From assembly GCA_966424055.1 (NCBI GenBank), contig CBJLMB010000035.1:6801-70800 (forward strand): DNA of 64,000 nucleotides, written 5' to 3'. Shown here in pieces: positions 53,071 through 62,422 of this stretch. Position 1 is the first letter of the stretch. Each line of letters begins with the position of its first letter. The DNA is from Deminuibacter sp966424055. GTDB lineage: Bacteria > Bacteroidota > Bacteroidia > Chitinophagales > Chitinophagaceae. The notes beneath the pieces are model-generated. The model had not been told where the DNA came from. It made no database searches and was given only the letters and a program-made list of their open reading frames with translations. Position numbers and translations under genes: made by a program.

Positions 53071-55917
53071 ATGTATCAAACTATCTGCAAACTATCCAGA
53101 TGGAGGGTTTGGTGCACTTTACCTCTGTTCTGGCTCTCTCTTTTAACAGCCCAGGCACAAACAGGATCTATTCATGGCAATGTACGCAATGCAAAAGGAG
53201 AAGCTGTTGCGGGCGCCGCTGTCAAATTAAAAGAAACAGGTAAAATGTACGTCACCGACAATGAAGGCCGTTTTACAATTGATCATGTATCCAATGGTCA
53301 CTACACGCTGGAGGTCACGTCTATTGGCTTTGCCAAACAGGAGCTGAAGATCAGCAGCCCCGGCGATGTCGTCAGTATCACACTGCGGGAAGAAGTAAAA
53401 GAAGTGGATGAAGTGATTGTAACAGGTGTATTCGACAAAAGAAAAAAAATGGAATCATCTGTTGCTATCACAACACTCTCTGCCGCGCAGTTACGCAAAC
53501 AAACACCGGTAAGCGCTGCCGACCTGCTTAAAAATGTGCCCGGTGTATTTGTCAACTCCTCGCTGGGAGAGATCAGGAATGTTGTGTATTCGCGCGGTGT
53601 ATCGGCCAATTCATCTGATGGTGACCGCGGCTATTATTATGTATCGATGCAGGAAGATGGTTTACCTGTTACCAATGTCACCTATGGCAACTATGGACCC
53701 GATTATTTCCTCAGGGCCGATGTCACTACCGCCAAAGTGGAAGCTGTGCGCGGTGGTTCGGCCTCTATCGTTGGCCCCAATGCACCCGGCGGTATCTTCA
53801 ATTATATTTCCAGAACAGGTGGCGATACATTTGGCGGCGAGTTCAGGGCAAGAGCAGGGATAGAAGGTGATGGCAACACTTATTACCGTGGCGACCTGAA
53901 TGCAGGCGGCCCAATAAGCCATGACAAAAGCTGGGCTTACAATATCGGCGGTTTTTACCGCTATGACAATGGATCAAGAAATCCTGGCTACCCCGTAAAC
54001 TATGGCGGCCAGGTAAAAGCCAATATACTTAAAACCTATAAAACAGGTTCGCTGAAATTGTATGCCAAATACCTCAATGATCACAATGCCTGGTTTGAAT
54101 TTTCACCAGCTGTCAATTTCAATAAACCACAGCTGGCCCCGGGTGTAAAAAATACAGATACTTACCTGCCCAACAAAAATTTCAAATTCCGTTACCCGTT
54201 CAATTCATCTGTCTACGACCAGGATTTTGATGTAACCAGGCTGGCACATGCAAAAGAAGCATCCATTGGCCTCGACTGGAGCCAGCACCTGGGCAATGGC
54301 TGGACTGTCAACAACAATCTCAAATACTCCAACAAATCGACCAACTGGAACACCGGCGCGATCATTACCACGGTTGGACTGGAAAGCATGTATCCCTACC
54401 TGTTCTCCAATACATTGGGCCGAAACGGTATTTTCACCTTTACTGATCTCACCAATAACCAGCAGCTGGCGCAGGTGCTTGCCAGGAATGGCAACTATAC
54501 CCTGCAGGGAAACAATACATTGCCAGGACAAAACGTACAAGCCAATTCACTGATGTTACAGGGCCTTTTTTTAAACCACAACCAGGTGAATGAGCTTTTC
54601 GACCAGCTTTCATTCAGCAAAAAGCTCAGGAATATGAGCTTTACCGCAGGCGGTTATTTTGCCAGGTCAACTGTTGGTTACGCACAAGGTGTGGTGGGTG
54701 CGGGCTATGGCACTATTGAAAACAGGCCCCATCCCGTAGGTATTACTTTAACTGATTCTGCAGGCAACAATTACCAGGTTACAGCGCCTTCGGGTGCCGG
54801 TGGTATGGGCAGGCAGAATTTAAGCATTGCAGATATCACACAAACACAGGTTGCCGCATTCTTCAATCACAACTGGCAGATAACGCCGCAATTGAATCTT
54901 GACTGGGGTGTTCGTTATGATAACATGCATGTAAAAGGCAGTAACCAGGCTACCGTAACAGGAACAGATATCAAGAATGGCGGGGCAGATCATAATATAC
55001 AAACGATATACGACAACTATGCTACCAGTAGCGGAGCCATTCTCCCCTACAACAAAACAGTATCTACGCTCTCCTATTCTGCCGCGCTCAATTACAGGTT
55101 TTCGAACCAATATGCATTGTATGCCCGCTTTTCCAACGGTAAAAAAGCGCCAGACCTGATCTTGTATCTTGGTGCGAATACACCTTTCCTGGCATCGACC
55201 TTAGACCCCAAAGCACAGGATTTGAAACAGCTGGAGTTTGGGTTCAAAGCAAATTACCAGCAGCTGAAATTCACGCTTACACCTTTCTACAGCCTGCTCA
55301 GCAATATACCCACTTCTGCAACGGGACAGAATGCAGATGGCTCTTATTACAATACACCAGTTGTACTGAATAAAATGGAAGACTATGGTGTTGAACTGGA
55401 AGCCAATTATGATGCTACTAAAAACTTCAGTGTAAGAGGTGTTTTAACCCTGCAAAAAGCCACCGCCAAAGAATGGAAAGTATGGGTACTCAACAACGCA
55501 GGTCCTGAGGACGATAAAACGCAGGATTTCTCCGGCAATAAAGCCGATAATAACCCGGCTGTTATGTTTACCCTCAGCCCCGGTTATACCGCAGGAAAGT
55601 TCTATGCCAATATCAACTGGAAATATATGGGCAGCCGCCCGGCCAATGTGCCCAATACATTTACACTGCCAGGCTTCAGCCAGTTTGATATGGCACTGAC
55701 CTACGATTTTTCCAAAAAACTGAATGCCAGTTTCAATATCAACAACATCTTAAATGGCAAAGGTGCAATGGGCTGGCAGGCACCGGGAGGTTTTCCTGTA
55801 TCGCTCGACCGGCAGGGTTTTCTGCCATCCAAACTTGCGGCCAATCCCAATGCCACATTTTCTATTCTCACTATTCAGCCAAGATGCTATTTCCTAACGG
55901 TCAGCTATAAATTTTAA
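53071..55917 (+). CDS. TonB-dependent receptor with carboxypeptidase-like N-terminal domain
   Basis: 948 residues. The start is the ATG at 53071 (MYQTICKLSRWRVWC, signal peptide ending LTAQAQ); a TTG 18 bases upstream is ignored. GSIHGNVRNAKGEAVAGAAVKLKETGKMYVTDNEGRFTI is the regulatory domain (about 30-110). The plug (about 125-240) includes KQTPVSAADLLKNVPGVFVNSS and GGSASIVGPNAPGGIFNYISRTGG, then the barrel ends in CYFLTVSYKF. No SusD gene is adjacent; the GH106-type gene follows 41 bases later, so uptake of a rhamnose-containing oligosaccharide is a fair guess. Confidence 0.93.
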   Translation: MYQTICKLSRWRVWCTLPLFWLSLLTAQAQTGSIHGNVRNAKGEAVAGAAVKLKETGKMYVTDNEGRFTIDHVSNGHYTLEVTSIGFAKQELKISSPGDVVSITLREEVKEVDEVIVTGVFDKRKKMESSVAITTLSAAQLRKQTPVSAADLLKNVPGVFVNSSLGEIRNVVYSRGVSANSSDGDRGYYYVSMQEDGLPVTNVTYGNYGPDYFLRADVTTAKVEAVRGGSASIVGPNAPGGIFNYISRTGGDTFGGEFRARAGIEGDGNTYYRGDLNAGGPISHDKSWAYNIGGFYRYDNGSRNPGYPVNYGGQVKANILKTYKTGSLKLYAKYLNDHNAWFEFSPAVNFNKPQLAPGVKNTDTYLPNKNFKFRYPFNSSVYDQDFDVTRLAHAKEASIGLDWSQHLGNGWTVNNNLKYSNKSTNWNTGAIITTVGLESMYPYLFSNTLGRNGIFTFTDLTNNQQLAQVLARNGNYTLQGNNTLPGQNVQANSLMLQGLFLNHNQVNELFDQLSFSKKLRNMSFTAGGYFARSTVGYAQGVVGAGYGTIENRPHPVGITLTDSAGNNYQVTAPSGAGGMGRQNLSIADITQTQVAAFFNHNWQITPQLNLDWGVRYDNMHVKGSNQATVTGTDIKNGGADHNIQTIYDNYATSSGAILPYNKTVSTLSYSAALNYRFSNQYALYARFSNGKKAPDLILYLGANTPFLASTLDPKAQDLKQLEFGFKANYQQLKFTLTPFYSLLSNIPTSATGQNADGSYYNTPVVLNKMEDYGVELEANYDATKNFSVRGVLTLQKATAKEWKVWVLNNAGPEDDKTQDFSGNKADNNPAVMFTLSPGYTAGKFYANINWKYMGSRPANVPNTFTLPGFSQFDMALTYDFSKKLNASFNINNILNGKGAMGWQAPGGFPVSLDRQGFLPSKLAANPNATFSILTIQPRCYFLTVSYKF

Positions 55918-55958
55918 GTAGCAGGCTTAGGGATCATTCAACACCTTATTCTACAAAT

Positions 55959-58931
55959 ATGCAACACCATAAAACGATAAAAACAGTAACTGGCGTATTA
56001 CTTACTATTTCACTGTCAGGTTTATTCAGTTGCCACCAGGGAGATGCACAAAAAGAAAGCCCCGCTGCTGCGCAGGCGCAGAACTGGTTCCCTTATTATG
56101 ATTTTGATGCGGCTGCTTTCAAACAACCACCACAGGGCTATGGACCTTATACACGCTGGTGGTGGCCGGGCAACGATGTAACCAGTGAAGAACTTAAAAG
56201 AGAGATCAGGCTTCTGGCTGATCATGGTTTTTCCGGTGTGGAAATACAACCGCTTACTGTAGGCCTCAATTTCAAATCACCACCCGAACAGGCTGCCCGG
56301 GTATACAGCTGGAATACACCCTCTTTTTATGAACATGTGAAAGCGGTGATGGACCAGGCAAAGGAATCGGGCATCACGGTAGATATGAATGGCGGTAGTG
56401 GCTGGCCTATCAGCAGTCCGGGGGTAAAGCCGGAAGAAAGCATGCATACACTGCTGGCCTGCGATACCACTGTTGCCGGCGGACAGGCATTGAAAATCCC
56501 ACTGCCCAAAAAAATGCCGGATATTTCCAGGCTGCCAACGCTTGCAGGCATGAGTATGTTTACAGCAGTAGATCCTTCCCTGGCCAGCCTGCAGGCAGTG
56601 GTTGCCGCAAAGATCATCCGGCAGAATGGCGCGCAAACATTACTCGACCTGTCATCTGTGAAGGAGCTCACCACGCAGGTAAGCAATAACCAGCTGAGCT
56701 GGAATGTTCCGCAGGGTGGTGAGTGGAAGATCATCGCATTCTGGTCGGCACCCGATGGTGAAAAGCCTGCACTGATCGCCACCCAAAACGCCAGTTATAT
56801 CCCCGATCATTTTGATTCTGTACAATTATTTAAAGTATATGAAGATCTTTTCGGCAAACGAACCGGTCTCGATCAATATTATGGCAAGCCTTTCCGTGCG
56901 ATTTTCAATGACAGCTACGAGTTTAAACCAGACAGGCATTTTTCTAAAAACTTCCTGGCATATTTCCAGGCACACCGGGGTTATGATATACGGCCGCTGC
57001 TGGCAGCCAATATTCAGAAAGGGTACAACAATGCGTTCGCCAATTTTCTTATGCCGGCCCAGCAGCCTGTTTATATTTTATCTGATGAAGACTGGCGGAT
57101 ACGGTACGATTATGACCAGACAGTAGGCGATCTGCTGCGTGAACAGTTTATCAACAGCAGCAACCGCTGGATGCAGGCACGCGGTATACTGCACCGCACA
57201 CAGGCCTATGGTGTAAAGATGGATATGATCGCAGCCAGCGGCGCTGCCGGCCAGCCGGAAGCAGAGCAGCTTTTTGCAGAAGGTTCTGAAGGCTTTATCA
57301 AACTGGTTACATCTGGAGCACATTTATACAACAGGCCGGTGATCTCGCAGGAATCTGTTGTATTCTCAGGCAGGGCCGAAATGACCACGCCGCAGAAGAT
57401 AAGGATGCTGGCAGATAAATCTTTTGCCGAAGGCATCAACCAGTTCATCTACCACGGCACGCCTTATAAATACCAGACCGGGGAATACGGCAGGGAAGGC
57501 TGGAATGCGTGGTCATCTTCCTTCATGCCGATGTTCAATTTTTCCTCTGATATCAATGAAAGTTTTCCTTACTGGAAAAATATGAAAGCAGTGAATGAGT
57601 ACATCTCCCGCTCTCAGTACGCGCTGCGCTCCGGCAAACCGCATACAGATGTGCTGATCTATTTCCCGTTTGTTGATTTCGGCGAAGGCAATATCACCGC
57701 CAACCCGGAAGAGATACTGGCAAAAGGCGAACTGAAAGGCATTGAACCAGCTATACAAACCATGTCACTGATAGCCGGGGATGGCAAAAAGATGACGCCA
57801 CTACAGGAATGGTATGCCCGGCTATGGCCGGTTGTAAATGCATTGAATGCATCCGGCATCACCTGGGATTTTATTAATGATGCTTCATTACAGCAGGCCG
57901 ATATAACAAACGGTTTACTCAGCATCCGTGGTAATCATTACCAGGCATTACTGCTGCTCAATGAACCTTATGTGCAGCTGGCAACTGCGCAGAAAATAAA
58001 AGACTATACGTCAAAGGGGCTTAAATTGCTTATTACCGGCGCCATACCTGACAAACAACCCAGCTACCTGAATTATAAAGAAAACGATGCGCAAACCCAA
58101 CAACTGCTGCAGGATGCAGCCAAACAAAACAACACAACCATCCTGGCAACAGGTGCCAGCATCGACGGTTGGATACATGCGCTGGTAAAAGAGATCAGGT
58201 TTAAAGATAAATACCCGTTCACACGTATCATTGACCGGGACATGAAAAACGGTGACCGGCTGGAATTCATCTGGAATCAATCAGACCAATGGCAAACGGT
58301 TGCACTAACAGCAGATGCAGCCTACAAAAATTTTTACTGGCTGGATGCTGCTGAAGGCACTATTGTAAAGAATGCAGGCAGCAGTATCTCCTATACCATC
58401 CCGCCATACAGTGCCATCTTGTTGTATGCATCAAAAAGCAGCCTGGATGAAAAATTAATGGCTGCACCTTTATCCACTGCGCAAAAAGGACACACAGTAA
58501 CCGAGATCACCGGCTGGAACATCAAAGCAGGTGATGCCACGGTCACCAACAGCGCTTTATTTGACTGGAGAACAAAAGAGGCTTTCCAATACAGGTCTGG
58601 CGAAGGCATATATACTGCTTCCTTCCGGCTGGATAAAAAAGCTGGCAAACAATATTTTATCGACCTGGGAAAAGTTTATTTCACAGCAGAGGTATCCATC
58701 AATGGCAAACCGGCAGGCACCGCTTTATGGGCGCCCTACCAGCTGAATATTACCAGCCTGGTGCAGCAGGGCGATAATTCTGTCGAAATAAAAGTGATGG
58801 CCACCAACAGAAATGAATTCATTGGTGAGGCGGTGAAGAAAAATCCTAAATACCTGCAGTTTGCGGGTAAAGAATCGACATTGATGCCTGCAGGACTGGC
58901 CGGCCCTGTATCGGTTAAAGAAGTGGACTGA
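55959..58931 (+). CDS. GH106-type glycosyl hydrolase lipoprotein (alpha-L-rhamnosidase-like)
   Basis: 990 residues with lipobox SGLFSCHQ (Cys near 25). The family beginning is present: PPQGYGPYTRWWWPGNDVTSEELKREIRLLADHGFSGVEIQPL. It continues with VDMNGGSGWPISSP, FNDSYEFKPDRHFSKNFLAYFQAHRGYDI (probable catalytic acid region) and VISQESVVFSGRAEMT. A C-terminal beta-sandwich (about 840-985, KQYFIDLGKVYFTAEVSINGKPAGTALWAPYQLNIT) is the galactose-binding-like module usual in this family. Length and order fit GH106, enzymes that remove alpha-L-rhamnose from pectic or gum polysaccharides. It is the second gene of a unit with the TonB receptor. Confidence 0.88.
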   Translation: MQHHKTIKTVTGVLLTISLSGLFSCHQGDAQKESPAAAQAQNWFPYYDFDAAAFKQPPQGYGPYTRWWWPGNDVTSEELKREIRLLADHGFSGVEIQPLTVGLNFKSPPEQAARVYSWNTPSFYEHVKAVMDQAKESGITVDMNGGSGWPISSPGVKPEESMHTLLACDTTVAGGQALKIPLPKKMPDISRLPTLAGMSMFTAVDPSLASLQAVVAAKIIRQNGAQTLLDLSSVKELTTQVSNNQLSWNVPQGGEWKIIAFWSAPDGEKPALIATQNASYIPDHFDSVQLFKVYEDLFGKRTGLDQYYGKPFRAIFNDSYEFKPDRHFSKNFLAYFQAHRGYDIRPLLAANIQKGYNNAFANFLMPAQQPVYILSDEDWRIRYDYDQTVGDLLREQFINSSNRWMQARGILHRTQAYGVKMDMIAASGAAGQPEAEQLFAEGSEGFIKLVTSGAHLYNRPVISQESVVFSGRAEMTTPQKIRMLADKSFAEGINQFIYHGTPYKYQTGEYGREGWNAWSSSFMPMFNFSSDINESFPYWKNMKAVNEYISRSQYALRSGKPHTDVLIYFPFVDFGEGNITANPEEILAKGELKGIEPAIQTMSLIAGDGKKMTPLQEWYARLWPVVNALNASGITWDFINDASLQQADITNGLLSIRGNHYQALLLLNEPYVQLATAQKIKDYTSKGLKLLITGAIPDKQPSYLNYKENDAQTQQLLQDAAKQNNTTILATGASIDGWIHALVKEIRFKDKYPFTRIIDRDMKNGDRLEFIWNQSDQWQTVALTADAAYKNFYWLDAAEGTIVKNAGSSISYTIPPYSAILLYASKSSLDEKLMAAPLSTAQKGHTVTEITGWNIKAGDATVTNSALFDWRTKEAFQYRSGEGIYTASFRLDKKAGKQYFIDLGKVYFTAEVSINGKPAGTALWAPYQLNITSLVQQGDNSVEIKVMATNRNEFIGEAVKKNPKYLQFAGKESTLMPAGLAGPVSVKEVD

Positions 58932-58961
58932 CCTAAGTTGGGGGTTAGCAGTAGTTTTTAT

Positions 58962-59004
58962 AGCCGCAAGCCATGAGCTGTCAGCTATAAGACGGCTTGC
59001 GGCT
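58962..59004. repeat. Palindromic repeat, relative of the AGCTATA-rich family
   Basis: AGCCGCAAGCC (58962-58972) and GGCTTGCGGCT (58994-59004) pair perfectly. The loop contains a second palindrome, AGCTGTCAGCT. The words AGCTATAAG and GCTTGCGGCT also occur in the 103-bp repeat (TTATAGCTGCAAGC), so it may be a short relative. Confidence 0.55.
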
Positions 59005-59012
59005 GTAAACTT

Positions 59013-59054
59013 AAGCACCCGGTGTATTTCTGCACCGGGTGCTTTATTATTTTA
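59013..59054 (+). terminator. Rho-independent terminator after the GH106 gene
   Basis: AAGCACCCGGTG (59013-59024) pairs with CACCGGGTGCTT (59033-59044), followed by TATTATTTTA on the plus strand. It lies about 80 bases after the stop codon, and ends the receptor-rhamnosidase unit between convergent genes. Confidence 0.88.
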
Positions 59055-59070
59055 TCTCCGGCGATGATTA

Positions 59071-59409
59071 TTAATTGCCAGCACCTGGCAACGCCGTTTG
59101 CTGCGCGCGTTTTGCCAGCACCACAACAACCCCCACTCCCATTATAAATGCAGCAAATGAAAAAAACAATACCGGCTGCAACAGGCAAATGCCCAGGTAG
59201 CACAAAAAAAGCAGGTTAAAAGACACCAGCACGGCTATAATCAGTTTACCCAGCCATCTTTCAGCCCTGAATGTTTTTATCCGCGCACCCGCATACTCTG
59301 CTACAACCCTGCGGGTTAGCTGTTCTGAAAAATGGCCGGCAGGCGTTTCTGTCCCATATGCTTTCAGCAGATCAGCAAGTTTTTTTTCTTCAGGCAGGTT
59401 CTTGTTCAT
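59071..59409 (-). CDS. Small membrane protein of unknown function
   Basis: 112 residues from the ATG at 59409 (MNKNLPEEKKLADLLKAYGTETPAGHFSEQLTRRVVAEY). Two membrane helices lie at about 52-72 and 76-98; the first 45 residues are soluble and end in RAERWLGKL. The N-terminal part looks like the short cytosolic region seen in many small Bacteroidota membrane proteins beside sigma factors, but no sigma gene is here. The start overlaps the divergent gene by eight bases, which is odd. No family is recognised. Confidence 0.7.
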   Translation of the reverse strand: MNKNLPEEKKLADLLKAYGTETPAGHFSEQLTRRVVAEYAGARIKTFRAERWLGKLIIAVLVSFNLLFLCYLGICLLQPVLFFSFAAFIMGVGVVVVLAKRAQQTALPGAGN

Positions 59410-60007
59410 AATAAACTTTTTATTTCCTGTTTCAGCAGTGATCTCAGTGCTGTTTCCGGCCACGCTGCAGCAATACGCCGGTGTTTATACATCCCTAACC
59501 GGCGAGCAGCGGGTAATAAGCTGTGAAGAAAACAACCTGCAGTTCTTTACAAGAGGCGGTTCGAAAGAGCCGTTGCAGGCTTATGAAAAAGACAGGTTCT
59601 TTTGCAAAAACAATTTCATCCTGCTGACATTTATGCGGGACAGCGCGGGCAATATCAGCTCCATGACCACGACTGGGACAGCTGATCCCGTTAACTGGAA
59701 GCGTTCAGCAGAAACTGTTCCGGTATTCAAACCAATTTTCATTCCTGCTGATTCGCTGGAAAAATATACCGGTAAATACCGGTTCAGTTCAGGGTTCGTA
59801 CTCAGCATCACCAGTGAAAATGGCCGGTTATATGGAACAGGATCTGGTGCACAGCAAATAAAACAAGAGATCGCTGCTTACAAGCAGGATCGTTTTTTTG
59901 CGAAGCAACTCGATGCACAACTGGTATTTAAACGCAATGAAAAAGGAGCTATCACCGGTCTGGTAAAAATACAACAGGACGAAACATATGCAGCCAAAAT
60001 AGAATAG
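59402..60007 (+). CDS. Protein with two DUF3471-like repeats, start uncertain
   Basis: Up to 201 residues. Two similar modules follow: LQQYAGVYTSLTGEQRVISCEENNLQFF... (about 22-85) and LEKYTGKYRFSSGFVLSITSENGRLYGTG...DAQLVFKRNEKGAITGLVKIQQ (about 118-195). Both resemble the DUF3471 domain usually found at the C-terminus of beta-lactamase-like serine hydrolases. No ATG lies in front of the first module; only TTG (59402) or GTG (59438). The first residues from TTG (MFIINFLFPVSAVISVLFPA) could be a weak signal peptide. It may be a free-standing secreted protein with a rare start codon or the remaining tail of a larger gene. Confidence 0.55.
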   Translation: MFIINFLFPVSAVISVLFPATLQQYAGVYTSLTGEQRVISCEENNLQFFTRGGSKEPLQAYEKDRFFCKNNFILLTFMRDSAGNISSMTTTGTADPVNWKRSAETVPVFKPIFIPADSLEKYTGKYRFSSGFVLSITSENGRLYGTGSGAQQIKQEIAAYKQDRFFAKQLDAQLVFKRNEKGAITGLVKIQQDETYAAKIE

Positions 60008-60146
60008 ACCGGCACCGGTATTACCAGCGATCCCGTTGTTGCATTTTTATGTTGTCTGGATTCAATACCATCCACCTTGGTGCCTCTTTTATCATGCACC
60101 CAAACAACCCGCAACTTTACCGGTAGCAGTGCTCCCGTTCAAGCGG

Positions 60147-60401
60147 TCATTTCCTGCGTAGCAGGTCTGATAAGCAAAAAATGGTGGCTCCAAACAAGAG
60201 CAGGCAAAAGAACAGGCAGAGCATTGACTGAAAAAATACATTGGCGGCTTCAAATATATACAGGTAAACCAGGCAGGTAACAATGCCTGCCAGACAGGTC
60301 AGCAACAGTTTCCTGAAACAGGCGCGGGAACAAACTACGCCGGCAATAGCCACTACCAGCGCATAGAGGTATACATGTTTTTTGTCGTATTTCTTTTTCA
60401 A
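60147..60401 (-). CDS. Small three-helix membrane protein, last gene of the PAAR-like operon
   Basis: 84 residues: basic start MKKKYDKKHVY, then three hydrophobic segments (about 10-26, 30-49, 52-76) and the end LLRRK. No family is recognised. It starts nine bases after the stop codon of the 209-residue gene and so belongs to the same unit. Small membrane proteins downstream of contact-dependent effectors are often immunity proteins; this is inference only. Confidence 0.6.
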   Translation of the reverse strand: MKKKYDKKHVYLYALVVAIAGVVCSRACFRKLLLTCLAGIVTCLVYLYIFEAANVFFQSMLCLFFCLLLFGATIFCLSDLLRRK

Positions 60402-60410
60402 CTGTTTTAT

Positions 60411-61040
60411 TTAAGCCAGAAAGGTTACTGCCGCCACTGCAGCAAAGCAGATCATCCATTTGTATTCGGGCAACGCGGCTTCATTTGGGGTATCCTGTTG
60501 CCTGCTACCCTGCAGCCATGCATGGATGGGTTTGGAGAACAATGCCAGCAATAAAAAGCCCACATGAACATACAGGAAGCGGTATATCAGGCTGGCGAAC
60601 ACATCTATGATCAACCTGGTTTTTCCGGCAGGCATGGTGCCGGCTGTTGGTGCATAATACATCAGTGGAGTATTATCATTGTCCGGTAAAAGGTCTTTAT
60701 TGTTCACATAAAATGTAATTGTACCCAGCCTGTTGATTTCGGTTACCGGTAACAGCAGCCTCGACAGACCGAATGCATAATCCCTGTCGATACCCGAACT
60801 GCGTTTCAGTGCATCCATACGGGCAGCCAGGGGAAGCGTTCTTGCTGCTGCATTGGGCAGGCTATCTACTTTTATATAAAAATGTTTCACCAGGCCATAG
60901 GCGCCGGCCCGGCCAATGCGGGCATTGGTATATGTAGCCGCAACCAGGCCTCCGGGCGCTTTGACCAGGGCATACACCAGGTATGCCCAATAAGCAGTCC
61001 AGCACAATAAGATCACCCTGAGTAATTGTTTATACGTCAT
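60411..61040 (-). CDS. Membrane protein of unknown function in the PAAR-like operon
   Basis: 209 residues. A helix at about 8-26, then a soluble part of about 125 residues (TYTNARIGRAGAYGLVKHFYIKVDSLPNAAARTL ... YAPTAGTMPAGKTRLIIDVF), a second helix at about 152-172 and a third at 194-208. The middle part should face the periplasm. Its start overlaps the stop of the PAAR-like gene by eleven bases, showing translational coupling. No family is recognised. Position and topology fit an immunity or accessory protein for the upstream effector candidate. Confidence 0.65.
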   Translation of the reverse strand: MTYKQLLRVILLCWTAYWAYLVYALVKAPGGLVAATYTNARIGRAGAYGLVKHFYIKVDSLPNAAARTLPLAARMDALKRSSGIDRDYAFGLSRLLLPVTEINRLGTITFYVNNKDLLPDNDNTPLMYYAPTAGTMPAGKTRLIIDVFASLIYRFLYVHVGFLLLALFSKPIHAWLQGSRQQDTPNEAALPEYKWMICFAAVAAVTFLA

Positions 61041-62412
61041 CCTCCACCACCTTTATAGAAGCCCTGGCTGTGGCTTCACTGGTACTAAGTGCTTTGATAT
61101 AGTTTTCGATATCTCCTTTCAGCAGGGCATTGGTAAGTGCGCGGTAGCCATCTGTAAGCAGGTCCATTACCAGACCACCACCGCTGGGCCCGTTTTTAAA
61201 TGAACGCTCGCCAGAAAAATTCTCTGCCCCCTTCGGCATCCCCCACTGGTCTTTTCCCCAGTTGGCCACTGTTTTCTGCATTACGCTGCCTGAATCTTTT
61301 ATACCTGCCGGGTTATATTGCTTACCCTGTTCCATTGTGTATGTTTCATCATGCATATACACACCAGAACGGTCTGAATAAAAATCTGAATTGCGTGATG
61401 TACTTACTGTTGGATTTTTTTCTTTTATACCGCCGGCTTTTTCTGTAGATACCCTATCTGAGTTCACTTCAGCAACAGAACCGTTTTTGTCAGTGACCAC
61501 TGTTCTTGATTCATAATCGAGCGATTCATAACTGCTGGTTCTGTCACCCACAGCCTTCCTGCCTTTGTCGACAGATTTGGCTGTTTTGCGCAGGTCGTCA
61601 TAAGTTGTATTTTTCTCGCCGCCTTCCACGTCCATGCTGTCTTCAATTTTCACGATATCCGTTTCATAACCATTTACATACTTATCTATCCCTGTCCACT
61701 TGTACACATTGCTTTTCACCTTTGATTTTACCAGGTCAAGTCCCTGGTTGGTGGCAAAACCCAAACCCAGCGATCCCAGGTAACTCAATCCCGCACGGGC
61801 ACCGAAGCCGCTGAATATCCCTGAAGCGGTTGCCACAGAAGTAGCCACCCCTTCAATAGCAGGTGCTGCGATATAGGCGGCGCCAATAATCGCGCCAACA
61901 TCTATCAGTGTTTCTTTTTTCTTCAGTGCTACAGCCGCTTCAGCGGCTTCTTTGGAATATTGTATCAGCACATAACCACCCAGTATACATGATACCCTTG
62001 AAGATTCGATCAATGCTTTTTTACTTTCAAATTCCACGGTGGGGTGTACAGGCGCCCACTCATGCGACATGGTGAAGAAAGAACAGATACTGGGTATCAG
62101 CGACAGGATACCGCCGCCTGCAGCACCTGCTGCTGCACCGGCAGCCATCAGCATACCCAGCCCCATGGCAACAGTTCCACCGGTACATATCATCAGCAGC
62201 CCGAATATGGCAGCACCAATGGCTCCCAGTATGGCCCCGATGATGATCATTTTTGCACAATAGAAATTCCCGTTGATACGGTCTTTCAGTGTTGCGGCCA
62301 GCTTGTCGCCGGCAATTTTTATGGTCTGCTGGCTGGTCACTTTCAGTTGCCTCACTTCCCTTCCTTCTGAGCAGATCAGGTTCACTTCATCCGGTACATA
62401 ATGTTTGCTCAT
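61030..62412 (-). CDS. PAAR-like (DUF4280-type) protein with transmembrane insertion, effector candidate
   Basis: 460 residues, no signal peptide. Residues 1-52 and 110-150 resemble the two halves of the DUF4280/PAAR-like domain: VPDEVNLICSEGREVRQLKV (Cys14), FYC (Cys52), then C110, HEWAPVHPTVEF (Trp119) and SRVSCILGGYVLIQYS (Cys142). A glycine- and alanine-rich membrane hairpin (about 55-112) sits between the halves. A second hydrophobic stretch covers 168-225. The tail (226-460) is hydrophilic, rich in Asp, Lys, Ser and Thr and has no known toxin motif. PAAR proteins cap the spike of type VI or related contractile injection systems and carry effectors; those with membrane helices are known effectors that cross the target membrane. 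No other injection-system gene is seen here. Confidence 0.65.
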   Translation of the reverse strand: MSKHYVPDEVNLICSEGREVRQLKVTSQQTIKIAGDKLAATLKDRINGNFYCAKMIIIGAILGAIGAAIFGLLMICTGGTVAMGLGMLMAAGAAAGAAGGGILSLIPSICSFFTMSHEWAPVHPTVEFESKKALIESSRVSCILGGYVLIQYSKEAAEAAVALKKKETLIDVGAIIGAAYIAAPAIEGVATSVATASGIFSGFGARAGLSYLGSLGLGFATNQGLDLVKSKVKSNVYKWTGIDKYVNGYETDIVKIEDSMDVEGGEKNTTYDDLRKTAKSVDKGRKAVGDRTSSYESLDYESRTVVTDKNGSVAEVNSDRVSTEKAGGIKEKNPTVSTSRNSDFYSDRSGVYMHDETYTMEQGKQYNPAGIKDSGSVMQKTVANWGKDQWGMPKGAENFSGERSFKNGPSGGGLVMDLLTDGYRALTNALLKGDIENYIKALSTSEATARASIKVVEDDV

Positions 62413-62422
62413 CGTATTGTTT

